DNA of 32,770 nucleotides from Holophagaceae bacterium (GTDB taxonomy: Bacteria > Acidobacteriota > Holophagae > Holophagales > Holophagaceae). The notes beneath the pieces were generated by a model that made no database searches, was not told the origin of the DNA, and worked only from the letters and a program-made list of their open reading frames with translations. This document shows positions 16,747 through 25,852 of this stretch, in pieces. Made by a program: the position numbers and the translations under genes. The stretch spans positions 1 through 32,770 of the forward strand of contig JAFNAB010000020.1 of the NCBI GenBank assembly GCA_017859955.1, read 5' to 3'. Position 1 is the stretch's first letter. Each line of letters starts with the position of its first letter.

Positions 16747-17757
16747 ATGAGAGACAGCGCAGACTCATATCCGTCTGCAACATCAGTCCAGGCAGACAGC
16801 TCTGTCAGAATGACTGGAATCACCACCCTCCAGAATTTTTCCTCCGTCGAGGTTTTCGTGCTATCACGCCTCAAACGTCTACTGACGACCACCCCCTCTG
16901 GTCGATTACTGCTGATGCCCCACCGGGCATGGCTGGCGATAAGAAGCTGTTCTCAGCCATTTTTTCAAATCCCCCGCTGGCTGTTCTCTTCGCGGGAGAT
17001 CACATCCTTCACATACACATATGAGGAAATGGGAGCAATCGAGGCCTGTCATCTGGTTGCGAATATCACCCAGACACCCTTTGCAAGGGTCAACAGCTAT
17101 CGCCATGAGTTCATGAAGGACACGGAACTGAAGGAAATCGTGCAGGCTCGCACAGCCAACTCAGCCCACCGCTGGACCAGTGACGGCGACCTGCGCCAAG
17201 GCCGCCACCTCCTGAACTACCTCTTGGTAAGAACAATGAAACCTCGCACCATTGTTGAAGCCGGGGTATTGAAGGGACTTGGCGCCCTCGTGTCGTGCCG
17301 GGCCCTTTCCCGGAACGCCGCCGAAGGCTCGCAGGGGCACTACTTCGGCGTAGATATCCATGAGCCTGAGCGAGCATTCCTTTTTGGCCCCCCGGAAGCC
17401 GCTCGCGGAGAACTCGTCCACATGGACATCGCTCCATTCCTCCGGCAGTCTGAAGAACCTATCGACCTGTACATCCACGACACCATCCCGGCCGATGATC
17501 ACGTACAAGAGATCATTTCAGCACTTCGCCCCCGATTGGCCACAGGATCCATTGTCATGGCCTCCTGGACAACCCTCCTTTTGCTCAACTCTTTCGAGGA
17601 AGTCGCACAGATCTTCTCTTTCTCCGAAAAGTTAAGCAACCATTGGTACAGAGGCCGGTCGATCTTCCTTGCAAAACTGCAGAATCGGGATTACACCCCA
17701 CCTCAGCATTGCCCACTGGAAAACCACACCACATGCAACGCGATCAAATCACATTAA
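16747..17757 (+). CDS. Class I SAM-dependent methyltransferase-like protein
   Basis: The 336-residue protein resembles the Methyltransf_24 group. A Rossmann motif I variant, TIVEAGVLKGLGALVSCRAL (about residue 168), is followed by YFGVDIHEP (motif II acidic position), then LYIHDTIPADDHVQEIISALRPRL and a late GSIVMAS strand. The N-terminal 130 residues form a separate, unrecognised portion. The likely role is O-methylation of a sugar or related modification in the locus. The ATG at 16747 lacks a strong ribosome site; another ATG at 16810 is possible. The 3' end overlaps the convergent methyltransferase gene by 14 bp. Confidence 0.72.
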   Translation: MRDSADSYPSATSVQADSSVRMTGITTLQNFSSVEVFVLSRLKRLLTTTPSGRLLLMPHRAWLAIRSCSQPFFQIPRWLFSSREITSFTYTYEEMGAIEACHLVANITQTPFARVNSYRHEFMKDTELKEIVQARTANSAHRWTSDGDLRQGRHLLNYLLVRTMKPRTIVEAGVLKGLGALVSCRALSRNAAEGSQGHYFGVDIHEPERAFLFGPPEAARGELVHMDIAPFLRQSEEPIDLYIHDTIPADDHVQEIISALRPRLATGSIVMASWTTLLLLNSFEEVAQIFSFSEKLSNHWYRGRSIFLAKLQNRDYTPPQHCPLENHTTCNAIKSH

Positions 17758-18406
17758 CACTAGAAACCCGTCTGGTTATCGCTATCATTTCAAAGGTTGG
17801 CAACAGATAAATATTAGAGTCAGGAAATTCAGCTTTGTACTGAGAATTTGACAGCCAGCGGAAATTCCTATTGATATATTCTGGATCTTCTCTGACAACT
17901 TTTCCATGGTTGCTCAAATTGAACAATTTTACAATTGCCAGTTTCATCGAATAAGGGAAAAGCGGAAAGAATGGGACTCCATAGTGAGGTTCGACCCAAG
18001 CATAGCGATATGGCACAACGACAATGTATTGTTTTGCAACACGCATCATCTCGGATACGATTTGACGGAATACAAGCTCATCGACTACATGTTCCATCAT
18101 ACCAATAGATACAGCCAAATCGAATTCACCATCACGGAAGCGGCTTAAATCCCGCGCATCCTGCTGCAAGTAAGAGAATCCAGAATACTCGTGATGGACC
18201 TGCTCACAAGGAAGAATGTCGACACCAGTGACCCGCCAACCGTCCGGAAGATAGTCCTCAAATGATCGGCCATCAACACCACAGCCAATATCAAGAACCT
18301 TCATATCATCAGCAACAACAATCTTCGAAAGCATGAAATCAACACGGGATCGCCTGCGGCGTGCAAGTATTTTTCTAACAAATGAAGGCAGTCGGCTTGT
18401 TTCCAT
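17744..18406 (-). CDS. Class I SAM-dependent methyltransferase
   Basis: The 220-residue protein has a full SAM-binding core: motif I VLDIGCGVDGRSFE (about residue 37), motif II VTGVDILP, QQDARDLS, and FDLAVSIGMMEHV. It belongs to the Methyltransf_11/UbiE-like superfamily. The ATG at 18406 follows GGAG with 6-7 nt spacing. The gene is AT-richer than most neighbours. It lies downstream of the GT2 gene on the same strand across a 195-bp AT-rich gap (18407-18601), which holds a GCCCA-AA-TGGGC hairpin at 18561-18572 and a CACCAATTT/TCACCAATT direct repeat at 18580-18597. Its substrate is unknown; sugar methylation is the contextual guess. Confidence 0.82.
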   Translation of the reverse strand: METSRLPSFVRKILARRRRSRVDFMLSKIVVADDMKVLDIGCGVDGRSFEDYLPDGWRVTGVDILPCEQVHHEYSGFSYLQQDARDLSRFRDGEFDLAVSIGMMEHVVDELVFRQIVSEMMRVAKQYIVVVPYRYAWVEPHYGVPFFPLFPYSMKLAIVKLFNLSNHGKVVREDPEYINRNFRWLSNSQYKAEFPDSNIYLLPTFEMIAITRRVSSVNVI

Positions 18407-18601
18407 CCCGCTCTCCGATTAGACCCCATAAATCAACATGAAGAATGCATAAATTTACAATTACCAATTATATCGAGAAGGCCCTGTCACTTGGAATGAT
18501 ATTTTTTGAGAATCCATTCAAAGCCGAACACGTGCCATGACCATACCTAGGTGAGAAGACGCCCAAATGGGCCCACACCAATTTTCACCAATTCAAATGT
18601 C

Positions 18602-19510
18602 CTAAGGCACATTACAGCGCCTCCCCGATGAGATCAAGCGCCTCAGACTAAAGCGTAACAGTTTGAGGTAAGGCCAGATAGCATACAGCGGCCCCAGACA
18701 GCCCCCATATTTCAGTGAAATATGCATCCATCCTCTGGGAGGAAGTCCCTTGGGACTCAGGATCTTCCTCCACATGGTCACGAAGCTTATTCCATCCGCC
18801 TCCCACGGCAATCCCCCGGGGTTCCGGGCACAAGTACCGATGGTTCCAGGAATCACCCAGGAAGGAATGCCGCGCCGCTTCGCCCGGAACCCATAGTCCG
18901 TATCTGCCATGCCATGAATAAAAACATCATCTATTTTTCCAAGTTCCCCCACAACACATCGAGGGATCCAGACGCAATTCCCATTGAACGTGTCACAACG
19001 AATCGGCACCGCCCCCGGCACGATCAGAGAAAGCTGGAACGGCCGCATGCGACTCGTCTGCCGACTGCCACCATACGTGGGTGCCCCGCTCAGGGGATCC
19101 CGCGTCGTCCCCACGAGAATGCCACCCCGTGATGCCAAGCCCATCTCCTGATGAAGGCGGCAAAACCTGTCAAGTGCATCTGGATCAAGATAGGTGTCAT
19201 CGTTCAGCCAAAGATATGCGTCCGCATCCCAGGCAGTGGCATCCTCCCAGGCGCGTCGCATGCCCCCGGCCCAGTAATAGGTTCCATCGCCTTGGAGAAC
19301 TCTTACCTCCGGAAACTTTGCGGCTACAGCCTCCCCGGTCCCATCCGTGGATCCATCATCCAGAAGGAAGACCCGGAAGCCCGCTCGCCCCTCCAAGCCA
19401 GCCTGGGCATGCAAAGCCTCCAGACAGTCCAGGGTTGTAGCCTTGCGGTTGTGGCAGGTCATCAGTATCGCGATGGCACATGGAGGCATGGCACTATCCA
19501 GAGAATCCAT
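18602..19510 (-). CDS. Glycosyltransferase family 2 protein
   Basis: The 302-residue protein is a GT-A inverting transferase. The N-terminal AIAILMTCHNRKATTLDCL and FRVFLLDDGSTDGTGE carry the nucleotide-binding Asp residues. GDGTYYWAGGMRRAW and AYLWLNDDTYLDPDAL give the DxD-like metal site. This pattern is common in rhamnosyltransferase-like GT2 enzymes, but the donor cannot be assigned. The ATG at 19510 directly follows the flippase stop (19512), so the two are co-transcribed. A further ATG at 19489 is possible. No second catalytic domain is present. Confidence 0.88.
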   Translation of the reverse strand: MDSLDSAMPPCAIAILMTCHNRKATTLDCLEALHAQAGLEGRAGFRVFLLDDGSTDGTGEAVAAKFPEVRVLQGDGTYYWAGGMRRAWEDATAWDADAYLWLNDDTYLDPDALDRFCRLHQEMGLASRGGILVGTTRDPLSGAPTYGGSRQTSRMRPFQLSLIVPGAVPIRCDTFNGNCVWIPRCVVGELGKIDDVFIHGMADTDYGFRAKRRGIPSWVIPGTIGTCARNPGGLPWEADGISFVTMWRKILSPKGLPPRGWMHISLKYGGCLGPLYAIWPYLKLLRFSLRRLISSGRRCNVP

Positions 19511-19511
19511 T

Positions 19512-21020
19512 TCAGGGTTTGACAGATTTTGATGCAGAGCGGGACACCAACCCGCACAGACATCCCAGGCGGTCAATCATGTGAGTAGCAATTCGCTGAA
19601 GGGCGGGTGGAGCAAAATAACGCCACCCCAAGAAGAGACTGCCCGCCCACCCCAGCCCAGCCGCCAAAAGAAGCTGAAGAAGAGTAAGGCGTCCATTACA
19701 TTGACCCCAGATCTGCACCGGAAGACAACTGGCCGCCAAGCCAATGACAGCAGGAAAGAGCGCCCGCCCTACAGCCAGAACCAGAAGACGCGAAGTGACA
19801 ACACCGATACGCACCAGCACTGCGAAGGAGAACAAGAATCTCATCAGTGCCAGCAGAGCAAGCCCCCAGCAAAGAGCCCGAATCCCCATCCGAACGGAAA
19901 GGATCAGGATGGGAATGCTCAGCAGGAAAGAGGCCAGTTGAATTAGCCAATCCAACCGAGGGCGCCCAAGCCCAGTCACCACAGGACCGGCGATGCATCC
20001 TAAGGCGGTCAGCATCGCAGCCACGGCCATTGGGACCAGCATTTTGGCCTGCGGCAGAAAGGCTGGACCAAAAACAACTCCCACCACCAAGTGGGAATGG
20101 ATAGCCAGAAGCCCCATGGCCGGGATGAACAGCAACCCGATCCCAGTGATTGCAGCACAGACGAGCTCTTGACGGCGCTCCGCAGATTCCGCACGAGCCA
20201 TGGCTGGCAACAGCACCTGCTGCACCGGACCTGCAAAAGTCGATATGGGCACTTCAGTCACCAACCCGAATCGGTTGTAGTGCCCCAGGGCAAAGATTCC
20301 GAGATAACGGGAGGCCAGAGCCTGATGATTGTTCCCAAGGCCCCAGGAGGTCACATTGCTCAACATACTCCAGGCCCCGAACCGCACCATTCCCGCAGGC
20401 CAACGTGGGTTCCGGAGGTCCGGGCGCCCTGCCGCCATGAGAATGATTCCTTGAATGAGCGATTGACTGAGCTGGCTGAAAGCCACCGCCCACACCCCGG
20501 CCCCCTTCAGGGCCAACGTCAGACCGACTCCCCCGTAACCAATGAGGTAGGAGCATACGGACGCAATCTGGACCGGTTTGCTGCGCAGATCACGTATCAA
20601 AATGGCCGTGCCCATCCCCACCACAGCACCAATCGGCAACCCTATAGCCATGACACGCATGACCGGCACAATCCTGGGCTGCCCTAGCCCCCGCGCTATA
20701 ACAGGAGCCGCAAGACCGATCGCCAAGGCCAGGATCAACCCGAGGGCGACCTGCAACCACCAAGCTCCGGCTAAATCTCTGGAATCAAGCTTTCCCCGTT
20801 GGATTACGGCGGAAGCCAATCCCGCATTGGTGAGCAATCCCGCCAGAGTGATAGGAATGAGAGCGGCCGCAGTGATGCCATAGGGTTCCGGCCCCAACCA
20901 GCGGGCCATCGTCAATCCGATGAAGAACTGGGCACCTATACGAGCAAAGGTGCCCGCATAAGTCCACCCCAGAGCTGCCGCAGCCGGGAATCGCGACCTG
21001 GAACTTGTATCTTCAGCCAT
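19512..21020 (-). CDS. Oligosaccharide flippase family protein (Wzx-type), copy 2
   Basis: The 502-residue protein has roughly 14 hydrophobic helices and matches polysaccharide flippases of the WzxC/MOP kind. After a short cytoplasmic N-terminus comes ALGWTYAGTFARIGAQFFIG and ARWLGPEPYGITAAALIPI, the family's first two helices and LGPxxYG turn. It would move the lipid-linked repeat unit to the periplasm. The ATG at 21020 overlaps the stop of the upstream glycosyltransferase by 8 bp (ATGGCTGA), which fixes the start; an upstream in-frame extension to 21065 lies inside that gene. It differs clearly from the flippase at 4208-5599. Confidence 0.9.
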   Translation of the reverse strand: MAEDTSSRSRFPAAAALGWTYAGTFARIGAQFFIGLTMARWLGPEPYGITAAALIPITLAGLLTNAGLASAVIQRGKLDSRDLAGAWWLQVALGLILALAIGLAAPVIARGLGQPRIVPVMRVMAIGLPIGAVVGMGTAILIRDLRSKPVQIASVCSYLIGYGGVGLTLALKGAGVWAVAFSQLSQSLIQGIILMAAGRPDLRNPRWPAGMVRFGAWSMLSNVTSWGLGNNHQALASRYLGIFALGHYNRFGLVTEVPISTFAGPVQQVLLPAMARAESAERRQELVCAAITGIGLLFIPAMGLLAIHSHLVVGVVFGPAFLPQAKMLVPMAVAAMLTALGCIAGPVVTGLGRPRLDWLIQLASFLLSIPILILSVRMGIRALCWGLALLALMRFLFSFAVLVRIGVVTSRLLVLAVGRALFPAVIGLAASCLPVQIWGQCNGRLTLLQLLLAAGLGWAGSLFLGWRYFAPPALQRIATHMIDRLGCLCGLVSRSASKSVKP

Positions 21021-22152
21021 GCCAATTCCTGACAGCCCAGGGCAATTCCAACTCCGGATCGACATTTTCGTGGAAGCAACGCAACTTGGGAGGAGGAAGG
21101 GTATGACCTCGCCTTCTAGCCTCTACCAAGCCCTGAGCAATACCAACCATCGCCTCAGCTCGCTGCACATGGGTGTGACGACCCAGGACATAGCTCCGTG
21201 CACACGCACCCATCTCATCCAACTCTGTGGATGATCGATCTAAGGCCAAATCCACAGCCTTTACAAGGGAAGGGATTTCCCCATAAGGGATCCAGTGCAC
21301 AAAGGGCTCCGCCAATCTATCCACCCGCTCGACAGCAAAATCCAGCAACGGAATGCCACTGGCCATTGCAGTATAGAAACGGTTTGAGGTGTAGTAGGGG
21401 GCATAGGATCCCGGGAAGCCCCCTATCTGTATCCGGGACCTGCGTGCTGTATTGATCTGCTCAAGAAAAGGAATAGGCCCCTGCCATGAAGCGTGCCCAT
21501 CCCACCCCCCGCCAAATAAGCCAAAACGCTTCCCATAACGAGCCTCAAGGACCCGGATCATCTCCCGCCGTTTTCTGCCACAACAACTTATGGGATTGAA
21601 CGGATTGCGTCCACTGTTATTACTTCCGATGAAAACAAGATCAAAGTCCAAGGAACCTCGCTCAGGCAAAGGCCCACCAAAGCGCTCCTGACAAAGCCCA
21701 TTGGGCATAAGAACCAGATTCCGAGCCCCCCTCCCGATAAGAATATCGGCCATATACCCCATGCTGGTCAAAAGGGTAAGGTCAGAAACCGAAGCAGCCT
21801 GAACCAGAGAACGTGGGGGTCTTTGGAACCACCGCCCGAAAGGGTCCCCACAGCTGACGACAACTATGGTGTGCGCATTCAGCCGACGAACCTCATCAAT
21901 AAAGGGTCTAGGATCATCTATATCCCCATGGAAGTACTGGAGCAACAGAATGTCAGCCGGGCGCTCACCCAACGCATTCAAGACCTTGGCATAAAGGGAA
22001 GGCCAGTGGCCCTTGGGGGGTGGGCCATCCGTGCGATAATGGACCGCCCTATAATCCTCCAGCCGACCTTGGACGACCAACCCCTCGAAAGCACGATGGT
22101 GTCCCAACTGGTCTTCAGGACGTAAACCCTGGAGAAGCGCAAAAAGCTTCAT
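21013..22152 (-). CDS. CgeB-like glycosyltransferase (Glyco_trans_1_2 type)
   Basis: The 379-residue protein resembles the CgeB/DUF3880-plus-Glyco_trans_1_2 group of GT-B transferases. The N-terminal half includes PADILLLQYFHGDIDDPRPF and TIVVVSCGDPFGRW. The C-terminal half includes DFDLVFIGSNNSGRNPF, RFGLFGGGWDG, and YYTSNRFYTAMASGIPLLDF, where SNRFYTAMASG corresponds to the S-x-R-x-FE-x2-A-x-G donor-site motif of that family. The ATG at 22152 has AGGTGGGG upstream. A 144-bp gap separates it from wzy, so an internal promoter may lie there. Donor sugar unknown. Confidence 0.8.
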   Translation of the reverse strand: MKLFALLQGLRPEDQLGHHRAFEGLVVQGRLEDYRAVHYRTDGPPPKGHWPSLYAKVLNALGERPADILLLQYFHGDIDDPRPFIDEVRRLNAHTIVVVSCGDPFGRWFQRPPRSLVQAASVSDLTLLTSMGYMADILIGRGARNLVLMPNGLCQERFGGPLPERGSLDFDLVFIGSNNSGRNPFNPISCCGRKRREMIRVLEARYGKRFGLFGGGWDGHASWQGPIPFLEQINTARRSRIQIGGFPGSYAPYYTSNRFYTAMASGIPLLDFAVERVDRLAEPFVHWIPYGEIPSLVKAVDLALDRSSTELDEMGACARSYVLGRHTHVQRAEAMVGIAQGLVEARRRGHTLPPPKLRCFHENVDPELELPWAVRNWHG

Positions 22153-22296
22153 GCCCCACCTACTGAATCAGATATTCCCACCAGGACGACTCGCGATCAT
22201 TTTTTCTTCAACCACAACAATACCTGGCATCCCAGAACCACCTTCCTACAGAGCCCATGAACCGCGTCACGGCATAAACTTAAAATATTCAGTCCA

Positions 22297-23535
22297 CTAC
22301 CCATCGCTCTGCTCCCCCTTACCAGCAATAATAGCCAAGCCAAGAACAAGGCCTTGCTCTGACGGAAGCGAGTATGTAATTCCAAATATAATCTGAGTAA
22401 TCACAACAATCTTTGCCCAATGATTACCACTTCGACGCAAGAACCCCTGACGCCATAGCATCAGCCAACAGAATACGCCGATAAAGCCTGACCGAAGAAG
22501 CCAAGAAACGAAATGACTATGGGGACTATACTCCGTAATATGAGTCATGATAAGCCGAATATATGGCGTTCCAAAAGGCTTCCCAATAATCCATTGCCAT
22601 GCAGAAAACGAGGAAGGGCTAAGAAGCTCTGCCCATCCCTCATACCTATCAATAATAGTACTACTACTAGGATCAAAAGCTTCTTCAACGGATTTCCCAA
22701 TAAACATACGAAGGTCCGCGAAAACATAAAAAGCAAACAAAATAACAACAATAGCAATAGCCGCCCAGCGTATTACTCTATAAATATGACACAAATCAAA
22801 TTTCGCATTTTTCACAACAGCCCATACAAGCACAACAGCCGTAACAACCCATAATGTACGATGTTGGAGAACCATCACCATCAGAAGGCCCAACAAGGAC
22901 AAATAATGATTTTTAAAATCACGAAATGATATTAGTGCAACCAATGAGAACTGAGTTAAGAATAGGGTCTGGCCAGCATTAAGAACCCTAAAATAGCCAT
23001 GATCCGGACCTTTAGTAGATGTGCTCCAACTATCGTAATTCACACCAAAAGCAACCATCATCCAACGAATCAAAGCAAGACACATCAGGAAAACACCAAT
23101 ACGTCTAATCACAATCCAAAAATCACCTTCGAAACCAGTAACATTCCAATAACAGACCACAAATAAGATAGATGCATATACATAAAAGAAATTTCTAAAG
23201 TCAAGCCCAACAGATTTAATGCCATAAAAAAACACGCCATTCAAAAAAGACACAAGCAAGAGTAAACCAACAATAACAATCCACTTAATCCTCAATAGCC
23301 AATTGATATTCAATATTGCAATCGCCCGAATCAACCCCGCAATGAACATGCTAGAACTGACAAGATCCATTGGATATAGCATAAATCCGTCGACAACAAT
23401 CCCTGGCATTCCACCTACAAATAGCCATCCAATCACCGTGGTGAAGAAGAACAAATAGAGCCCCCACATTGGATGCATATATATCAATAGGGATAAAGCC
23501 CCAACTAACAGTAGAACAATTAACAAGATCAACAC
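22297..23535 (-). CDS. O-antigen polymerase/ligase family membrane protein (Wzy-type)
   Basis: The 412-residue protein is a polytopic inner-membrane protein with about 10-12 hydrophobic helices and one larger periplasmic-type loop (about residues 285-345: SVEEAFDPSSSTIIDRYEGW through TEYSPHSHFVSW). The QHRTLWVV segment and the late PHSHF loop fit the Wzy/WaaL superfamily, which polymerises or ligates lipid-linked glycans. The start is the GTG at 23535, overlapping the upstream stop as GTGTTGA with GGAAGA 5-6 nt before it; a TTG 15 codons upstream is a worse choice. The gene is strikingly AT-rich compared with its neighbours, as is common for wzy genes acquired by transfer. Confidence 0.82.
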   Translation of the reverse strand: MLILLIVLLLVGALSLLIYMHPMWGLYLFFFTTVIGWLFVGGMPGIVVDGFMLYPMDLVSSSMFIAGLIRAIAILNINWLLRIKWIVIVGLLLLVSFLNGVFFYGIKSVGLDFRNFFYVYASILFVVCYWNVTGFEGDFWIVIRRIGVFLMCLALIRWMMVAFGVNYDSWSTSTKGPDHGYFRVLNAGQTLFLTQFSLVALISFRDFKNHYLSLLGLLMVMVLQHRTLWVVTAVVLVWAVVKNAKFDLCHIYRVIRWAAIAIVVILFAFYVFADLRMFIGKSVEEAFDPSSSTIIDRYEGWAELLSPSSFSAWQWIIGKPFGTPYIRLIMTHITEYSPHSHFVSWLLRSGFIGVFCWLMLWRQGFLRRSGNHWAKIVVITQIIFGITYSLPSEQGLVLGLAIIAGKGEQSDG

Positions 23536-24629
23536 GAGCGTCTTCCAAGATAAAGGCCAGCATAACGAGCAACGCCACAATCGATAGAGAATTTATCTTT
23601 TAGCCATGGTCTCGGCAAATTGGTCAATCTTGTTTCAAAAATACGCTCTAGTGCTTCTCCAATCGCCACATAAGTCGGATCATTAGCCCAAAGAATTGAA
23701 TCAGACTTGTCAAAGGCCATAAAATCCCTTAAGCCAGGGACATTGGTTAAAATCATAGGGACCCCTGTCCCAGCGGCCTCCAATGCAGCGATGCCCAACC
23801 CCTCGTACAACGAAGGCATGACAAATACATCTGAGGCCCACAGCAGACTGCGCACATCCTTCACGGGCCCCAGAAAACGCACATCGTCAGCAAGACCGAG
23901 TGCGGAAGCAAGGCGGCGTTCATCCATTCCTGGGGCTTCATTCCCCGCATGAAGATAAACCCAAGGTGGTCCAGGTGAGATACTGGCCAAGGCATGAAGC
24001 AGGGCCGAGTGATTCTTTACCTCGGCACAATTCCCGACCGTGGAGATGGCCACCACGTCGGGAGTCAATCCAAAGCGCGCGCGGGCTTCCGCTCGCTCTT
24101 CTGGCGCCGGAGGACGGAAGTAGTCCGTATCGCACCAGTTGAGACAGATCAAGGAATCAACACCAAAACGGGTCAACTCATTTTCATGCACACTCGGGCC
24201 AATCGCCAACTCCCGCACCCCCAGGATCCGCTGGCATTGACGCTCGAACCGCTTACGGATACGCAAGGCACCCTCAAACCGAAAGACACTATGCACCGTA
24301 CGGAGAACCCTTCTAAGCCCCACCAAGCGGGCAGCTAGAGCAACATAGGAGGACATCGCTTCTGAATGGATATGCACAACATCTGGCCGGATACGCCTCA
24401 ACGAACGAATGAGTGAGCAGAACGAGGCTGGTGTCTTTTGAAACGGGAGGTGGTGGACCCGGAATCCGGCACTCTCCATATCCTGGGCAAAGGGCCCGGG
24501 GGTCACCCCGCAGGCCAGAATTTCGGATTCGATGCCCTCAGCCCTCCATACAGGGCTCGCCTGCACCAACATCACCTCGGCCCCGGACGGACGCAGCTCA
24601 TTCAGGACATGCAGGACACGCACCTTCAC
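23529..24629 (-). CDS. Glycosyltransferase family 4 protein
   Basis: The 366-residue GT-B enzyme begins VRVLHVLNELRPSGAEVML, the glycine-rich acceptor-domain opening of many GT4 proteins. It contains RPDVVHIHSEAMSSYVALAARL, and its donor half has VVAISTVGNCAEVKNHSALL and FVMPSLYEGLGIAALEAAGTGVPMIL with the E-x7-E catalytic pair. The ATG at 24629 overlaps the previous gene's stop (ATGA) and its own stop overlaps the wzy start, so it sits inside a tightly coupled wzz-GT-GT-wzy run. Donor unknown. Confidence 0.9.
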   Translation of the reverse strand: MKVRVLHVLNELRPSGAEVMLVQASPVWRAEGIESEILACGVTPGPFAQDMESAGFRVHHLPFQKTPASFCSLIRSLRRIRPDVVHIHSEAMSSYVALAARLVGLRRVLRTVHSVFRFEGALRIRKRFERQCQRILGVRELAIGPSVHENELTRFGVDSLICLNWCDTDYFRPPAPEERAEARARFGLTPDVVAISTVGNCAEVKNHSALLHALASISPGPPWVYLHAGNEAPGMDERRLASALGLADDVRFLGPVKDVRSLLWASDVFVMPSLYEGLGIAALEAAGTGVPMILTNVPGLRDFMAFDKSDSILWANDPTYVAIGEALERIFETRLTNLPRPWLKDKFSIDCGVARYAGLYLGRRSC

Positions 24630-25852
24630 GGCTGGCCCAAGGCACAGGATCTGGCCCTGGCGTATGAGGCTTCAAACCCATCTGCCGTCCGCTCGATGTG
24701 GTAGTGTTCACGGGCGTATTCCTTGGCCCTGCTCCCGATCGCCCATCGTAATTCGGGGCTCAACGCCAGCTCCAGCATTGCCAAGGAGAGCTCCCCAGCA
24801 TCTTCCACATCCGAAAGGATCCCGGCCTCGCCGCCGCCAAGGGTCCAAGGAACAGCCCCACTGGCCTTTCCTCCAATCACCGGCAATCCGCAGGCCATGC
24901 CCTCAACAAGGGTGTTTCCAAAAGATTCTTCCAGGGAAGGATGCACCACGGCATCAGCTTCCGTGGACAAGAACGCAAGGAGCTGAGCGTGAGGGACGTG
25001 CCCTCTGAACTCCACCAAGTGGGCGATTCCCAGCGTCCTCGCCAGCCGTTCCGCCTCGCTTCCCGGACCGCACCCATCCCCGAAGACCACGAGCCGGAAT
25101 CGCTCTGTCTTTTTTGCAAGCCGAACCAGCGCTTTCAAGAGCCCAGGCCCATTCTTGAGGCCATAGAACCCGCCGTTCAGGATGGAAACGAAGGTCGTCT
25201 TCTCGTGGGATCTTCTAGGCGAGGGGGAGGACTCGAAGCAGGATGAGGGAAACCCATTGGGGATGATCTCGATGGGGGCTGAGGTGAAGGAGTAACGCCT
25301 CAGGTGCGTGGCCACGTATGGGCTGACGGCTGTCATGCCCCGACTGCGCCTGCCAGCCAAATATGCCATAGCCGTGCGCACGGCCCGATAAGGGATGCCC
25401 CGCGGGTGCTGGCGAATCTGGAGACCCAGAATGGTCCATGGTGCATCATGCGCGGTGACAAGGTGTGACAGCCCTGTATCAAGGGCCCCCAGTGCAAACT
25501 CGTACAGCCAGTGTGCATGCACAAAGTCTGGGCGTTCTCGTTCAAGGATCCTTCGGACCCAGGCCCGCTCCCCCGCAAATGCGTCCATCCAGCGGGCTCT
25601 GGAGCTGGAACGGTAGGGACCAATGCAAATGCGAAAGCCCCTCCCATCAATACAAACTTCATCCTTAATCCCAGGATCAAGTGACACGATCAGGAGGTCT
25701 CGCCCCCTACGAATAAAAGTCTCGGCCAAGAGAGAAATAGGTGAGCCTCCCAGCCCTTGCAAGCTTCCGGCATCACCCCGTATACAACCCTGGGCTCTGG
25801 CCAGGAAGGGGCGAGCATCAAAGGGACCTACGAGCGCCAGGGATCGGCTCAA
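24626..25852 (-). CDS. Glycosyltransferase family 4 protein with TTG start
   Basis: The 408-residue GT-B enzyme has FVHAHWLYEFALGALDTG in the acceptor half. The donor half contains IEIIPNGFP, FVSILNGGFYGLKNGPGLLKAL, VVFGDGCG and VVHPSLEESFGNTLVEGMACGLPVIG with the E-x7-E pair. The start is placed at TTG 25852, because a perfect GGAGGT lies 6 nt upstream (25859-25864) and the start overlaps the wzz stop as TTGA. The longer open frame to 25927 would begin inside wzz with no family similarity. Donor unknown. Confidence 0.88.
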   Translation of the reverse strand: MSRSLALVGPFDARPFLARAQGCIRGDAGSLQGLGGSPISLLAETFIRRGRDLLIVSLDPGIKDEVCIDGRGFRICIGPYRSSSRARWMDAFAGERAWVRRILERERPDFVHAHWLYEFALGALDTGLSHLVTAHDAPWTILGLQIRQHPRGIPYRAVRTAMAYLAGRRSRGMTAVSPYVATHLRRYSFTSAPIEIIPNGFPSSCFESSPSPRRSHEKTTFVSILNGGFYGLKNGPGLLKALVRLAKKTERFRLVVFGDGCGPGSEAERLARTLGIAHLVEFRGHVPHAQLLAFLSTEADAVVHPSLEESFGNTLVEGMACGLPVIGGKASGAVPWTLGGGEAGILSDVEDAGELSLAMLELALSPELRWAIGSRAKEYAREHYHIERTADGFEASYARARSCALGQP

